This document shows, one piece after another, positions 41,505-52,779 of a stretch of DNA of 64,000 bases (within the stretch, counting starts at the first letter, position 1; each line of letters begins with the position of its first letter). Below the pieces are notes generated by a model that saw only the letters and a program-made list of their open reading frames with translations, was not told the DNA's origin and made no database searches. The DNA lies in assembly GCA_014055525.1 (NCBI GenBank), contig WIAH01000005.1, positions 62,001-126,000 on the forward strand, read 5' to 3'. The stretch comes from Nitrospira sp. CR1.3 (GTDB lineage Bacteria; Nitrospirota; Nitrospiria; Nitrospirales; Nitrospiraceae). A program made the translations under genes and the position numbers.

Positions 41505-44039
41505 CTAGATCCGCGCACGCCACTGGTGCCACAGACGTTGCCAGTTGGCCTTTTCAGCGCTCCAGACATACCATGATCCGGCAGGCCGAATGCTATAAGC
41601 GTGTGTCGTGTGAACTTGAAATGCAGCCTCCGACCGGTTTCCTGTAATCCATACTCCACCGTCACGATCAGTTCGAAACACCTGAACTCCCTGCCCTTCA
41701 TAAGTCTCAAGCACTGGAGCAGCCGGATGTCCGTAAGGATTGTATCGACCGACCGAGATTACCGCATAGCGGGGCCGCAGTGAGGCGATCCATTCTCGGT
41801 TCAGCGAACTCAGCGCTCCATGGTGAGGCACTTTTAGGAGATCAACCGGTTCCTGATGTTGGGCCAGCATTCGTGCCAAAGCGTCTTGCTCGACGTCGGC
41901 TGCAAACAGCATGGAAAGGCCGCCGCAAGTCAGGCGTGTGACAACGGAGTCGTTGTTGAGCGATTGCCCTTCCCTTCGGCCACGACGCGGCTGCACGATC
42001 CGAAGCGCGAGAGCGGGAGGATTCTCGATCGACAGCCGGCAACCGTCTGAAAACAGAACGTCCTGCCCCTCTTGGGCTACCTGTTCCGACAAGCCCCGTT
42101 GAGCCAACACCTGTTGCAGCCGGTGATAGAACGGCTCATCGCGTGCATTTCCACTGCCCCAATAGTGACCCACTGGAAAGTGCTTGAGCACCCAGGCGAG
42201 ACCGCCGACATGATCAAGTTGCGGGTGAGTGGCAATGACATGATCGATCGACCTGATCCCTCTGTTCCAAAGATACGGTGCGACTACGCCCCGTCCCATA
42301 TCGAATCGTTCAAAGGCCGCCCCGCCATCGATCAGCACCACCATTCCATCGGGCAGTTCGAGGACAGCGCTGTCGCCCTGCGCGACATCCAGGAACGTGG
42401 CTCGAAATCGGTCTCCATCCAACGCCAACCGTGGGGACCAACCCCACCAGATCACGAGCATCGCGGCAGCAACACCGGAGAATGAACGAATCGTGATGGA
42501 TTCTGATTTCAACCACAGCAGGCACACACAGCCGTAAAACACCAATATCAACGGAACCGATGGCGAGGCCACATGCCATTCCCCGCCCGGTATTGTAGCC
42601 ATGAGACTCAGTCCGTAGATGAAGGCCTGAATCATCCGCTCGAGGACGGCAGCAAAGGGCAACATAGCTCCGCTTTCGATCAGCTGCCAAAACCCGGCGC
42701 ACAACCCGATCGGCACAAGCACCAACCCCATCAACGGCACGGCAACCAGGTTCGCAATCACGCCCAACCAGGGAAATTGATTGAAGTAAAACGCGACGAG
42801 GGGAAGGGTCGCCAGCGTGACCACGGCGCTCATCAGGACGGCGTCCCTTCCCCATCTCATTCCCTGGAATATGAGGTTCCCCACGGCCTGCGGCCCTTCC
42901 TCGTCGAAGGCCGATCGGGCCAACCACGCCGCGATCGCTAAAACGGAGAGAAACGAGAGCTGGAAGGAAATGTCATAGATGGCTTGGGGATCGTGCAACA
43001 AGATGATCGCTGCGGCCAGGGCCAGCGCGTGAAAGATTCGTTGTTCATATCCGAGCCAACGCGCAAGCAGCGCCACGAGCACCATCAGCAATGACCGCAT
43101 GGTCGCCAATTCCGCTCCGGCGAGACAGGCATAGACGGTGACGGGTACGACTGTGAGCAGCGCGGCAAACCTGGTCGGAGTCATCTTCCGCGACAATCCC
43201 AGCAGCCATGCAGCCGGAAGGCACAACAGTGTCCGCCTGACCACCACAAAGGTCAGAACGGCGACGAGCCCGAGATGGCTGCCGGAAATCGAGAGAAGAT
43301 GAACCGTCCCCGTGACCATGAACTGTTCACGAAGCTCCGGGGCAAGATATCCACGATCGCCCAGGATGATTCCTAGAAAGATTCCCAGGGCCGGTTGTGA
43401 AAGGCTCTGGATCGCCGCCAGGCGGATGTTTCCCCGCCATCGATCAAATTGATTCCAGATGGCCCACCACGAATGGGTTTTTCCTGATTCCATGAACTCT
43501 ACACCGGCAGATCCGGCCACTGAGGCGACTGCGGCGATTCCTTGCCGCTCAAGATAGGAGCCATAGTCGAACCCGCCTGGATTGAGCGATCCGCTGGGGC
43601 GGCGAAGTCTGGAGCGGAAACGGATACGATCTCCCTCGAACAGTATTCGCTCCGGCGCGCGCCAGGTCAGCCGGATTCTCCTGGGCTGATCCGATGCAGT
43701 GCCGGGTGTGTCGGGCTCAATTACCATCACCGAGCGATCCGGAGCCTGCTGGACTGGAGCGATGATCCGGCCAGATGCTTCTTGCACGTCCTCCGAGTCA
43801 AGAAGAAGCGGAAAAGCCCGGCTGGTCCGTTCGACCATCCCGCTCCAATACAGCATGCCGATCAGCATGCAAGCGAAGAGGGTCGTCGTCCGCCGTCTGA
43901 CTGCGCGGTCGCCTCGCTCGCAGAGCGTGATCCCAACGGCGATCAGCACGAGAAGACAGGAAACAGAAATAGGGAAGTATGATACGGAGGAACCAAGGAC
44001 GAGACCGGCAGTGAACGCGGCGGTCAGCGCTGGCAGCAT
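41505..44039 (-). CDS. comEC: ComEC/Rec2 DNA internalisation channel protein
   Basis: About 844 residues. The N-terminal half is polytopic membrane with the OB-like DUF4131 region and the Competence domain (GIILGDRGYL, LLSISGSHLGLVA). The C-terminal ~270 residues are a metallo-beta-lactamase-like domain with DVAQGDSAVLELPDG, ATHPQLDHVGG and KVPHHGALSS. This full domain set is that of ComEC proteins that pass single-stranded DNA into the cytoplasm. An earlier in-frame TTG (44066) is less likely than the ATG at 44039, which follows GGGAG. It pairs functionally with comEA nearby. Confidence 0.94.
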   Translation of the reverse strand: MLPALTAAFTAGLVLGSSVSYFPISVSCLLVLIAVGITLCERGDRAVRRRTTTLFACMLIGMLYWSGMVERTSRAFPLLLDSEDVQEASGRIIAPVQQAPDRSVMVIEPDTPGTASDQPRRIRLTWRAPERILFEGDRIRFRSRLRRPSGSLNPGGFDYGSYLERQGIAAVASVAGSAGVEFMESGKTHSWWAIWNQFDRWRGNIRLAAIQSLSQPALGIFLGIILGDRGYLAPELREQFMVTGTVHLLSISGSHLGLVAVLTFVVVRRTLLCLPAAWLLGLSRKMTPTRFAALLTVVPVTVYACLAGAELATMRSLLMVLVALLARWLGYEQRIFHALALAAAIILLHDPQAIYDISFQLSFLSVLAIAAWLARSAFDEEGPQAVGNLIFQGMRWGRDAVLMSAVVTLATLPLVAFYFNQFPWLGVIANLVAVPLMGLVLVPIGLCAGFWQLIESGAMLPFAAVLERMIQAFIYGLSLMATIPGGEWHVASPSVPLILVFYGCVCLLWLKSESITIRSFSGVAAAMLVIWWGWSPRLALDGDRFRATFLDVAQGDSAVLELPDGMVVLIDGGAAFERFDMGRGVVAPYLWNRGIRSIDHVIATHPQLDHVGGLAWVLKHFPVGHYWGSGNARDEPFYHRLQQVLAQRGLSEQVAQEGQDVLFSDGCRLSIENPPALALRIVQPRRGRREGQSLNNDSVVTRLTCGGLSMLFAADVEQDALARMLAQHQEPVDLLKVPHHGALSSLNREWIASLRPRYAVISVGRYNPYGHPAAPVLETYEGQGVQVFRTDRDGGVWITGNRSEAAFQVHTTHAYSIRPAGSWYVWSAEKANWQRLWHQWRARI

Positions 44040-44085
44040 GGACTCCCGTCGAAGACAGGAAAGCAAAAGGCCCGGAGAGTATGGC

Positions 44086-45435
44086 TTAACCGAGATGAGT
44101 TTTTACGATCTGGGCCAAGCGATCCGCCTCTTCGCGGATCAGCGTATCGCGTTCGCCTTCGATCATGATCCGCAAGACCGGTTCGGTCCCTGAATACCGG
44201 ACCAGGACCCTTCCGCTCCCGTTGAGCCGGCGCTCGCTCTCTCCGATCGCGCGCTGGAGATCCGGTACCGAATCCAGATCGGGCTTCTTCGAGACTTTGA
44301 CATTGAGCAGCACCTGAGGCACCGCTGTCATGACCTTGACCAGTTCCGATAACGGTCTTTGCGCGCGTTTCATCAGCGACAAAACTTGGAGAGCCGAGAT
44401 CAGCCCATCCCCCGTCGTGTTGTGATCGAGGAAAATGAAGTGGCCGGACTGCTCACCGCCGAAGTTATAGCCGTCCGCCAACATCCGCTCGAGGAGATAC
44501 CGGTCGCCCACAGCCGTCCTTACCAGCGTGATTCCGGCCTGGGCCATGGCCAGCTCCAATCCGAAGTTGCTCATCACCGTCCCCACGACGGTCTTTTTGG
44601 CCAGCTGGCCGTTCCGGTGCAAATCCAATCCCAGAGCGGCCATAATGTGGTCGCCATCGACAACTTTACCCTGCTCGCAGACGAAGATCGCACGATCGGC
44701 ATCCCCGTCGAGCGCAATGCCGATGTGAGCCCCGTGTTCGATCACGGCCTTCCGCAGAGGCTCCGGATGGACCGCTCCGCACCCCGCATTGATATTCATG
44801 CCGTCGGGCTTGTTCCCAATCACTTCGACTTTGGCTCCGAGCTCGCGGAGCACGGTCGGCGCCACGCTGTACGCCGCGCCGTTTGCGCAATCGACCACCA
44901 ACTTGATTCCTTGAAAATCAAGATTCTTGGGCAGCAGTTGCTTGACGAATTCGATGTACCTCCCTGCGGCATCGTCAATGCGATAGGCTTTCCCGATCGC
45001 ATCCGCAGTCGGGCGTAGATGAGCAATCTCGTTGGAGACGATCAATTGCTCGATCCTGGCCTCCATGTCATCCGGCAGCTTCAGGCCGTCGTTGGAAAAG
45101 AACTTGATTCCGTTGTCTTGGTAGGGATTGTGTGAAGCGGAAATCATCACCCCCGCATCGGCTCGGAGACTCCTGGTTAAGAATGCGATCGCGGGGGTCG
45201 GCATGGGCCCGACCAAGAGGACATCGACTCCCATGGAGCAGATGCCTGACGTCAGGGCCGATTCCAACATATATCCGGAAACCCTGGTATCCTTGCCGAT
45301 CACGATTTGATGGCGTCCCGCGCGGCGCATGAACAGATGGGCGGCCGCACGTCCCAGCTGCATGGCTGTTTCGCTGGTCATCGGCTCGAGATTGGCGACT
45401 CCCCGCACTCCGTCCGTACCAAAAAGCTTACGCAT
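44086..45435 (-). CDS. glmM: Phosphoglucosamine mutase
   Basis: 449 residues, alpha-D-phosphohexomutase family. It makes glucosamine-1-phosphate for UDP-GlcNAc, thus for peptidoglycan and lipid A. Phosphoserine is Ser101 in [13 protein letters not shown]; the metal loop is DGDADR and the substrate loop [18 protein letters not shown] is the canonical start. The start overlaps the folP end by 8 bp, the standard folP-glmM arrangement. Confidence 0.97.
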   Translation of the reverse strand: MRKLFGTDGVRGVANLEPMTSETAMQLGRAAAHLFMRRAGRHQIVIGKDTRVSGYMLESALTSGICSMGVDVLLVGPMPTPAIAFLTRSLRADAGVMISASHNPYQDNGIKFFSNDGLKLPDDMEARIEQLIVSNEIAHLRPTADAIGKAYRIDDAAGRYIEFVKQLLPKNLDFQGIKLVVDCANGAAYSVAPTVLRELGAKVEVIGNKPDGMNINAGCGAVHPEPLRKAVIEHGAHIGIALDGDADRAIFVCEQGKVVDGDHIMAALGLDLHRNGQLAKKTVVGTVMSNFGLELAMAQAGITLVRTAVGDRYLLERMLADGYNFGGEQSGHFIFLDHNTTGDGLISALQVLSLMKRAQRPLSELVKVMTAVPQVLLNVKVSKKPDLDSVPDLQRAIGESERRLNGSGRVLVRYSGTEPVLRIMIEGERDTLIREEADRLAQIVKTHLG

Positions 45436-46291
45436 GTTGCTCCTGCAACGTTGAAAGATTACGTCGAGTTATCGCCGAAGCGACCTTCGCAACATCCCGC
45501 ATGGCCCGAACATCGTGAGCGCGAACGATCTGCGCTCCGTGCTCGACCGCCAGCGCCACCGCCGCCGCCGTACCCCACAAGCGGTCTTCCACTGGGCGCC
45601 CCGCGATCGTACCGATGAACGCTTTTCTTGACACGCCGACCAGCACCGGGCGATCAAACTTGCCGAAGGTGTGAAGCTGCGCGAGCAGATCCAGATTATT
45701 CACTAGGAGCTTACCAAATCCGATGCCGGGATCAAGAATGATACGCCTTCTGGCAATCCCGCAACTCATGGCGAACTGCAGTCTCTCGGCCAAGAAGGAA
45801 GAGACGTCCTTGACGACGTCCGCGTAGTGGGGAGCTTCCTGCATCGTCTGCGGAGCCCCCTGCATATGCATAAGGACAAGCCCGGCCCGGCTCTCCGCTA
45901 CCACCTCGGCCATCGCGGGATCGCCCCGCAGCGCAGTGACATCATTGATGATGACGGCGCCGGTATCGACTGCTGCTCTGGCGACCACCGCCTTCGATGT
46001 ATCGACTGAGATCGGAACCTTTACCGCTTTCGCCACGGCGGCCACGATGGGAATCAACCGGCGGAGTTCTTCCGCTTCATCGATGGAGAACGAACCGGGT
46101 CTCGTTGATTCGGCGCCGATGTCCAACAAGTCGGCTCCCTCTTCGACGAGCTGAACGGCGTGAGCCATGGCGGCTTCGGGGTCGGTAAAGCGCCCTCCAT
46201 CGAAGAATGAATCCGGAGTCACGTTGACGATCCCCATGATCAAGGGGCAATCACCCCATTGAATCAGCCGGTCTCGAGCCTGCAGTTCCAT
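45428..46291 (-). CDS. folP: Dihydropteroate synthase
   Basis: About 287 residues, TIM-barrel enzyme joining p-aminobenzoate to dihydropterin pyrophosphate in folate synthesis. Motifs: [37 protein letters not shown] and [11 protein letters not shown]. The ATG at 46291 is preferred to an upstream in-frame TTG (46312). It is the target of sulfonamides. Cotranscribed with glmM. Confidence 0.96.
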   Translation of the reverse strand: MELQARDRLIQWGDCPLIMGIVNVTPDSFFDGGRFTDPEAAMAHAVQLVEEGADLLDIGAESTRPGSFSIDEAEELRRLIPIVAAVAKAVKVPISVDTSKAVVARAAVDTGAVIINDVTALRGDPAMAEVVAESRAGLVLMHMQGAPQTMQEAPHYADVVKDVSSFLAERLQFAMSCGIARRRIILDPGIGFGKLLVNNLDLLAQLHTFGKFDRPVLVGVSRKAFIGTIAGRPVEDRLWGTAAAVALAVEHGAQIVRAHDVRAMRDVAKVASAITRRNLSTLQEQHA

Positions 46292-46451
46292 CGGCTTTCT
46301 CGTCGGAAGCAATCTTCAGGATATTTGAACGCTCCACGGAAGCGCACGTGCAATAGCCTTACATATCAAGGGATAAAACACAATCGCAGAGATAGGCTAG
46401 TTGCGTGGAAAGAGGATCGTGCCACCCTCTTCACCTTGCCTCTGCTTGTTC

Positions 46452-46487
46452 CTTCGGGTCGTTCCAGTGCCCTGGATCGACCCGAAG
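46452..46487 (-). terminator. Long stem-loop behind ftsH
   Basis: CTTCGGGTCG and CGACCCGAAG pair perfectly, and the interior TCCAG/CTGGA extends the stem past a T-T mismatch, loop TGCC. It begins 14 nt after the ftsH stop. No T-tract follows, so it may stabilise the mRNA end or mark a factor-assisted stop. Confidence 0.5.
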
Positions 46488-46500
46488 AATCCGGCAGAGT

Positions 46501-48312
<1,812 letters not shown>

Positions 48313-48413
48313 CCAGTTCTCCTTATGGGTCTCACCGTCAGGCGGTGAGAAATACTTCGAACTTTTGAGATGTTACCACAGGGCCGACGAAACTGACAAC
48401 CGCGGCCGGGTTC

Positions 48414-48953
48414 TTATTCCTGCTCCCCCTCCATATCCAACACGGCGAGGTAGGGCAAATTTCGATACTTCTGCTGGTAATCCAACCCGTAGCCGACGAC
48501 ATACTTATTCGGAATCTTGAATCCGACATAATCGAGGGTGACATCGACCGTCCTGCGTTCAGGCTTGCTGAGCAAGGTACACACTTTGATCGACCGGGGC
48601 TTTTGCTTCGCAAGCGTCTTGATCAAATATTGAGCGGTAAGTCCGGAATCGACGATATCCTCCACAAGCAATACGTCCTTCCCACTGATATCTTCGGTCA
48701 GTTCAGTGACGATTTTGACCTTCCCTGACGTCTTCGCCCGGGACCCGTAACTGGTGACCACGAGAAAATCGACGCGCATCGGAATCCTGATCGCGCGGGC
48801 CAAGTCTGCGTAGAATGCATAGGCCCCCTTGAGCACTCCAACCAGCACGAAGTCCTTTCCCGTGTAGTCTGCGGTAATCTGCTTGCCGAGTTCCTTGATC
48901 CGCGCGCGCATCTCCTCCTGCGTCACGATCGGTCGACCGAAAATCCGCTCCAT
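48414..48953 (-). CDS. hpt: Hypoxanthine phosphoribosyltransferase
   Basis: 179 residues; salvages hypoxanthine and guanine to IMP and GMP with PRPP. The PRPP-binding motif is VLLVEDIVDSGLT near residue 102, and PDYVGF-type DYVGFKIPNKYVVGYGLDY follows. The ATG at 48953 is chosen because AGGAG sits upstream at good spacing, and it lies 1 nt past the tilS stop; the ATG at 48962 is too close to that site. Confidence 0.95.
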   Translation of the reverse strand: MERIFGRPIVTQEEMRARIKELGKQITADYTGKDFVLVGVLKGAYAFYADLARAIRIPMRVDFLVVTSYGSRAKTSGKVKIVTELTEDISGKDVLLVEDIVDSGLTAQYLIKTLAKQKPRSIKVCTLLSKPERRTVDVTLDYVGFKIPNKYVVGYGLDYQQKYRNLPYLAVLDMEGEQE

Positions 48954-48954
48954 C

Positions 48955-50415
48955 CTATCCATCTCCTTTTTCCTTGAGTCTTTCGGTCAGGGTGACCACA
49001 AGGCAGCGTCTGGATCCGTCATGGACGAGGAACCGCTCATCCTGCCTTACACCGGCCACCCAGAGAATCCCCTCCGGAGCGGCCAGCACAGGAATCGCCT
49101 CCCGTTTGACTCGCGCAATTTTCATATCGGTGAAGAGATCCTGCAATTTCTTCCGTTTCCCTTTCATTCCGGAAGGATGAAAGCAATCTCCGGCCCGCCA
49201 ACAGCGCAGGACCAGAGGAGACCCCGCAAGGTCTGCGTCGAAAAGCGCTTGATGCCTCGACCGTTTCCTCAGCAGAGGTTCCGCCTCTTGCCTCGTCAAG
49301 TGTTGTACATGAAATTGCGTATCGGTTCTAGCCCAATAGACGGTCGAGGGCACGGCGACATGCACTTCCGTATCCTGCGCTTGGGCCACCGAAACCGATC
49401 CTGCTTGCTTCATCCGGCTGATCCCGAGCGACTCGCCGTCTCGCCTGAGGACCACATCTTGGTGCGCTAGACAGAGGCCCGGTCTGCCGGTCAAAAAAAA
49501 CCGGCAGGTCTTCGCGACCACATGAGCGCTCGGCGCGCGCCCCTCCGGCTCAAGCATCCGCAAGATCATGCGGACAAGCCGTCGTTGCAACGCCGTCGGG
49601 AGGGCTGCAAAGGCGCGCCGGTCAAGTCGATGCTCCCCACTCGATTCCTGTCTGACGAGAGATGAAAATTGCTCGCGAGTCACCTGCTCCAGATACCGCC
49701 CGTCTTCCCGCAAGAGATCGGCCTGACGTTGCAGCAAGCGAATCGCAGCCGGCGCAATCCCGGTGACGACCGGCAGAAGCTCGTTTCTGATACGGTTCCG
49801 GCGGTATCGATTCGTCCCGTTGCTGGAATCTTGCCGGTAGGTCAGGCGCTCCCGGTTGAGATACTCGAGGATCTCACCTCTCGTTGCGGACAAAAGCGGC
49901 CGAACGATGATCGATTCCCGAACAAACGGCATCCCTGCAAGCCCGGTCAGGCCCGCCCCCCGCAACATCCACATCAGCATGGTTTCCGCCTGATCATCAG
50001 CCGTATGACCGAGCACAATCCGATCGGCGCCGATCTCTTTTGCGAGCCTCTTCATCGCATCGTACCGTGCGTCGCGCGCCACTGCCTGCAGCGAGGATTG
50101 ACCCCGTGGTTTCGATAGAACCGGTCGTAACACCACCACCGGAACCTGTCGAGCCTTGCAAAAGGCGGTAACGAAAGCTTCGTCGTCGTCGGATTCCACC
50201 CCTCGAAGCCGGTAGTTCATGTGCACGGCAGTGAGGCGGAGCCGCCAGGCCGGCGCGAGCTGAAGTAGCAGGGCGAGCAACGCCGTCGAGTCCGGGCCGC
50301 CCGACACCGCCGCCAGCAGATGCTGTCCTGGATGGAAAAGCCCCTGCTCGTTGGCCGTACGGATCAATCGTGTGAGCAGCGGAGAGCGAGTTGTACGGGC
50401 CGATTGAACCGTCAT
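48955..50415 (-). CDS. tilS: tRNA(Ile)-lysidine synthase
   Basis: 486 residues. The N-type ATP pyrophosphatase P-loop is SGGPDS (38-43), followed by the MNYRLRG and GHTADDQAETMLMWMLRG segments. The C-terminal TilS domain is present (CFHPSGMKGKRKKLQDLFTD). It modifies C34 of the CAU-anticodon tRNA-Ile so that it reads AUA. The gene lies 1 bp after ribF. Confidence 0.95.
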   Translation of the reverse strand: MTVQSARTTRSPLLTRLIRTANEQGLFHPGQHLLAAVSGGPDSTALLALLLQLAPAWRLRLTAVHMNYRLRGVESDDDEAFVTAFCKARQVPVVVLRPVLSKPRGQSSLQAVARDARYDAMKRLAKEIGADRIVLGHTADDQAETMLMWMLRGAGLTGLAGMPFVRESIIVRPLLSATRGEILEYLNRERLTYRQDSSNGTNRYRRNRIRNELLPVVTGIAPAAIRLLQRQADLLREDGRYLEQVTREQFSSLVRQESSGEHRLDRRAFAALPTALQRRLVRMILRMLEPEGRAPSAHVVAKTCRFFLTGRPGLCLAHQDVVLRRDGESLGISRMKQAGSVSVAQAQDTEVHVAVPSTVYWARTDTQFHVQHLTRQEAEPLLRKRSRHQALFDADLAGSPLVLRCWRAGDCFHPSGMKGKRKKLQDLFTDMKIARVKREAIPVLAAPEGILWVAGVRQDERFLVHDGSRRCLVVTLTERLKEKGDG

Positions 50416-50416
50416 A

Positions 50417-51361
50417 TTACGGCACCCTTTGAGACGACCCCCTCAACAGCTCCTTTGCTCGACCGACGTCGCGAGCGATTTGAGCGGCAAGTTCACCGGG
50501 AGAGTCGAACGCATGATCCCCCCGGAGGCGCCCGACAAATTCCACCGTCACCCTCTGCCCATAGAGATCGCGTTTCTCATCCAAAAGATTTACCTCGAGC
50601 AAGCGCTCGCCTGCTCCGAACGTCGGCCTAGTCCCGATATAAGCCACGGCTTCGTAGTTCTTCATGCCATCGGAGGCCCGAGCCGCATACACGCCGTCCG
50701 GGGGGACGACCCGCTGCGGCGGAATGCGGAGGTTCGCCGTCGGCCATCCGAGTACCTGCCCCTGCTTTCGGCCGGAGATGACCTCTCCCGCGAGGGCATA
50801 GCTTCTGCCCAGCAAGGCGGCAGCCTGATCCATTTCCCCCGCTTGAATCAGTTGTCTGATCCTGGTCGAGCTGACGACTCCTCCATTCAGTGTGACTGGA
50901 GCGAAGGGGCGGACCTCAAAGCCGTAGATCCTACCGAACCGGTCGAGGTCGCCAATCCGCCCGGCCCGTCCTTTGCCGAACGCAAAGTGCTCGCCGACGA
51001 AGATCTCAGCCACTCCCAATTGCTGATGAAGGACCGAATCGGCAAACTGCTCCGGAGTCATCCCGGCGAGCGCGGGAGTGAACTCAAGAAAGACGACCTC
51101 ATCGACTCCGGCTTCTTCGAGGCGGGTCAGCTTCTCTTCCGGGCTTGTGAGAAACCGCAGGTCGACGCCAGGGGCAAGAATCTTGACCGGATGCGGATCG
51201 AACGTCAGGACGAGCGCGGTGCCGCCTGCCCGTCGGGCCGCTGCCACGACGGTCTGCAGCAACGCGCGATGTCCGAGGTGGTGGCCGTCGAAATTACCGA
51301 TCGTCGCGATGGGATGGGGCCTTCGTCGCGCGTTGGACAAGCCCCGCGTCACGGTCAGCAT
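50417..51361 (-). CDS. ribF: Bifunctional riboflavin kinase / FAD synthetase
   Basis: 314 residues. The N-terminal FAD synthetase domain has ATIGNFDGHHLGH (the class I nucleotidyltransferase HxGH motif) and STRIRQLIQAG. The C-terminal flavokinase domain (from ~185) has GRKQGQVLGWPTANL and GVYAARA. It converts riboflavin to FMN and FAD. 5 bp after hemB. Confidence 0.96.
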   Translation of the reverse strand: MLTVTRGLSNARRRPHPIATIGNFDGHHLGHRALLQTVVAAARRAGGTALVLTFDPHPVKILAPGVDLRFLTSPEEKLTRLEEAGVDEVVFLEFTPALAGMTPEQFADSVLHQQLGVAEIFVGEHFAFGKGRAGRIGDLDRFGRIYGFEVRPFAPVTLNGGVVSSTRIRQLIQAGEMDQAAALLGRSYALAGEVISGRKQGQVLGWPTANLRIPPQRVVPPDGVYAARASDGMKNYEAVAYIGTRPTFGAGERLLEVNLLDEKRDLYGQRVTVEFVGRLRGDHAFDSPGELAAQIARDVGRAKELLRGSSQRVP

Positions 51362-51366
51362 GGCAG

Positions 51367-52338
51367 TCAGCGAAGCAACCGAGATGCGTCCTTCGCGAAA
51401 TAGGTCAGAATCAGATCGGCGCCGGCCCGCTTGATCGCCAACAACGATTCCATCATGGCGCGGGTTTCGTCGAGCCAGCCGGCTTTCGCCGCCGCTTTGA
51501 TCATGCTGTACTCGCCGCTGACCTGATAGGCGGCAACCGGAAGATCGGTGTGCGCTCTGGCCGCTGCGACAATATCGAGATAGGGCAGCGCCGGTTTCAC
51601 CATGACAATGTCGGCGCCTTCCTCGATATCGAGCGCAATTTCCCGCAGGGCTTCGCGCCTGTTCGCAGGATCCATCTGGTACGACTGGCGGTCGCCGAAC
51701 TGGGGAGTCGAGGCCGCCGCATCTCTAAACGGAGCATAAAAACACGAGGCAAATTTGGCCGCATAGGCCATAATCGGCAGATCGACAAAACCAGCGTGAT
51801 CCAACTCGGCTCTGATCGCCGCCACGCGCCCGTCCATCATGTCCGACGGCGCCACCATGTCGGCCCCGGCCTGCGCGTGGGTGCGCGCCATGGCTCGAAG
51901 GCACTCGAGCGTTTCATCGTTCAGAATGCGCCCGTCCTTGACGATACCGCAATGGCCGTGGCTGGTGTACTCGTCGATGCAGACATCCGTGACGACGACG
52001 AGGCCGGGAACATTGTCCTTGACCGCTTTGATGGCCCGTTGGACGATCCCGTTCGGATCGAAACCGGAGCTGCCGCGCTCATCTTTGCGGTCGGGAATGC
52101 CGAACAAAATGACCGCTGGAATGCCCAACCCGGCGACTTCGCCCGCTTCCTTCACCAGCAAATCGATCGAGTGGCGGAACTGTCCCGGCATCGACGCAAT
52201 CTCCTCACGTCGATCCCGTCCTTCGACGACGAACATCGGATAGATGAAGTCGGACGGCGACAGCGAGGTTTCCCGTACCATCCGGCGAAATCCGTCCTGT
52301 TGCCTGAGCCTTCGCAATCGCTGAATTGGAAACGACAT
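51367..52338 (-). CDS. hemB: Porphobilinogen synthase (5-aminolevulinate dehydratase)
   Basis: 323 residues; condenses two 5-aminolevulinate molecules in tetrapyrrole synthesis. The Schiff-base lysines are Lys195 ([10 protein letters not shown]) and Lys248 ([10 protein letters not shown]). The active-site metal loop reads Cys120-Ile-Asp122-x7-Cys130 ([14 protein letters not shown]). Zinc enzymes have three cysteines and magnesium enzymes have none, so this two-Cys, one-Asp form is intermediate. It lies 6 bp after the CBS gene within the heme operon. Confidence 0.96.
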   Translation of the reverse strand: MSFPIQRLRRLRQQDGFRRMVRETSLSPSDFIYPMFVVEGRDRREEIASMPGQFRHSIDLLVKEAGEVAGLGIPAVILFGIPDRKDERGSSGFDPNGIVQRAIKAVKDNVPGLVVVTDVCIDEYTSHGHCGIVKDGRILNDETLECLRAMARTHAQAGADMVAPSDMMDGRVAAIRAELDHAGFVDLPIMAYAAKFASCFYAPFRDAAASTPQFGDRQSYQMDPANRREALREIALDIEEGADIVMVKPALPYLDIVAAARAHTDLPVAAYQVSGEYSMIKAAAKAGWLDETRAMMESLLAIKRAGADLILTYFAKDASRLLR

Positions 52339-52344
52339 GACCGG

Positions 52345-52743
52345 CTACTTCCTCGGCAGATTCGTCAGAAACACCACGAGATCGCGCACGGAAATCATCC
52401 CCACCAGTTTTCCGTCCCTGGTCACGCCGAGATGCCGCAGATGGCTCTGCGCCATGAGATCGTTGGCGTCCAGCAACGTCTTGCTCTCTTCAATCGTCAT
52501 GATCGGAGCCGACATGATCTGCTCGACCGTCGTCTTGTGCGTGTCCGCTCCGGCTGCCACCACTCTGCGCACCATGTCGGTGTCCGTCAAGATTCCAATG
52601 ATTTCTTTGCCGTTCGTGACGAACAGACTGCCGATGCCACGGTCTCTCATGATGCGCGCGGCCATCTGGGCATCCGTATCACGTTCGACGGTAATGAACT
52701 TCTCTTTGGGCACCATGAATGACTTGACGGGAACCATGTGCAA
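52345..52743 (-). CDS. Tandem CBS-domain protein
   Basis: 132 residues forming one Bateman pair: CBS1 about 5-62 (FMVPKEKFITVERDTDAQMA...GSLFVTNG) and CBS2 about 70-128 (IMSAPIMTIEESKTL...VGMISVRDLV). No attached enzymatic domain. CBS pairs bind adenine nucleotides or S-adenosylmethionine. It is 6 bp from hemB and 36 bp from cobA-hemD, so a regulatory role in the tetrapyrrole unit is possible but unproven. Confidence 0.9.
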   Translation of the reverse strand: MHMVPVKSFMVPKEKFITVERDTDAQMAARIMRDRGIGSLFVTNGKEIIGILTDTDMVRRVVAAGADTHKTTVEQIMSAPIMTIEESKTLLDANDLMAQSHLRHLGVTRDGKLVGMISVRDLVVFLTNLPRK

Positions 52744-52779
52744 ATACCTCCCTTGGCTGTTGAATGAATCGCGCTGACG

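Noticed and set aside
51550..52722. A 390-codon open frame on the plus strand
   Set aside because: Antisense to hemB and the CBS gene; shadow of GC-rich coding.
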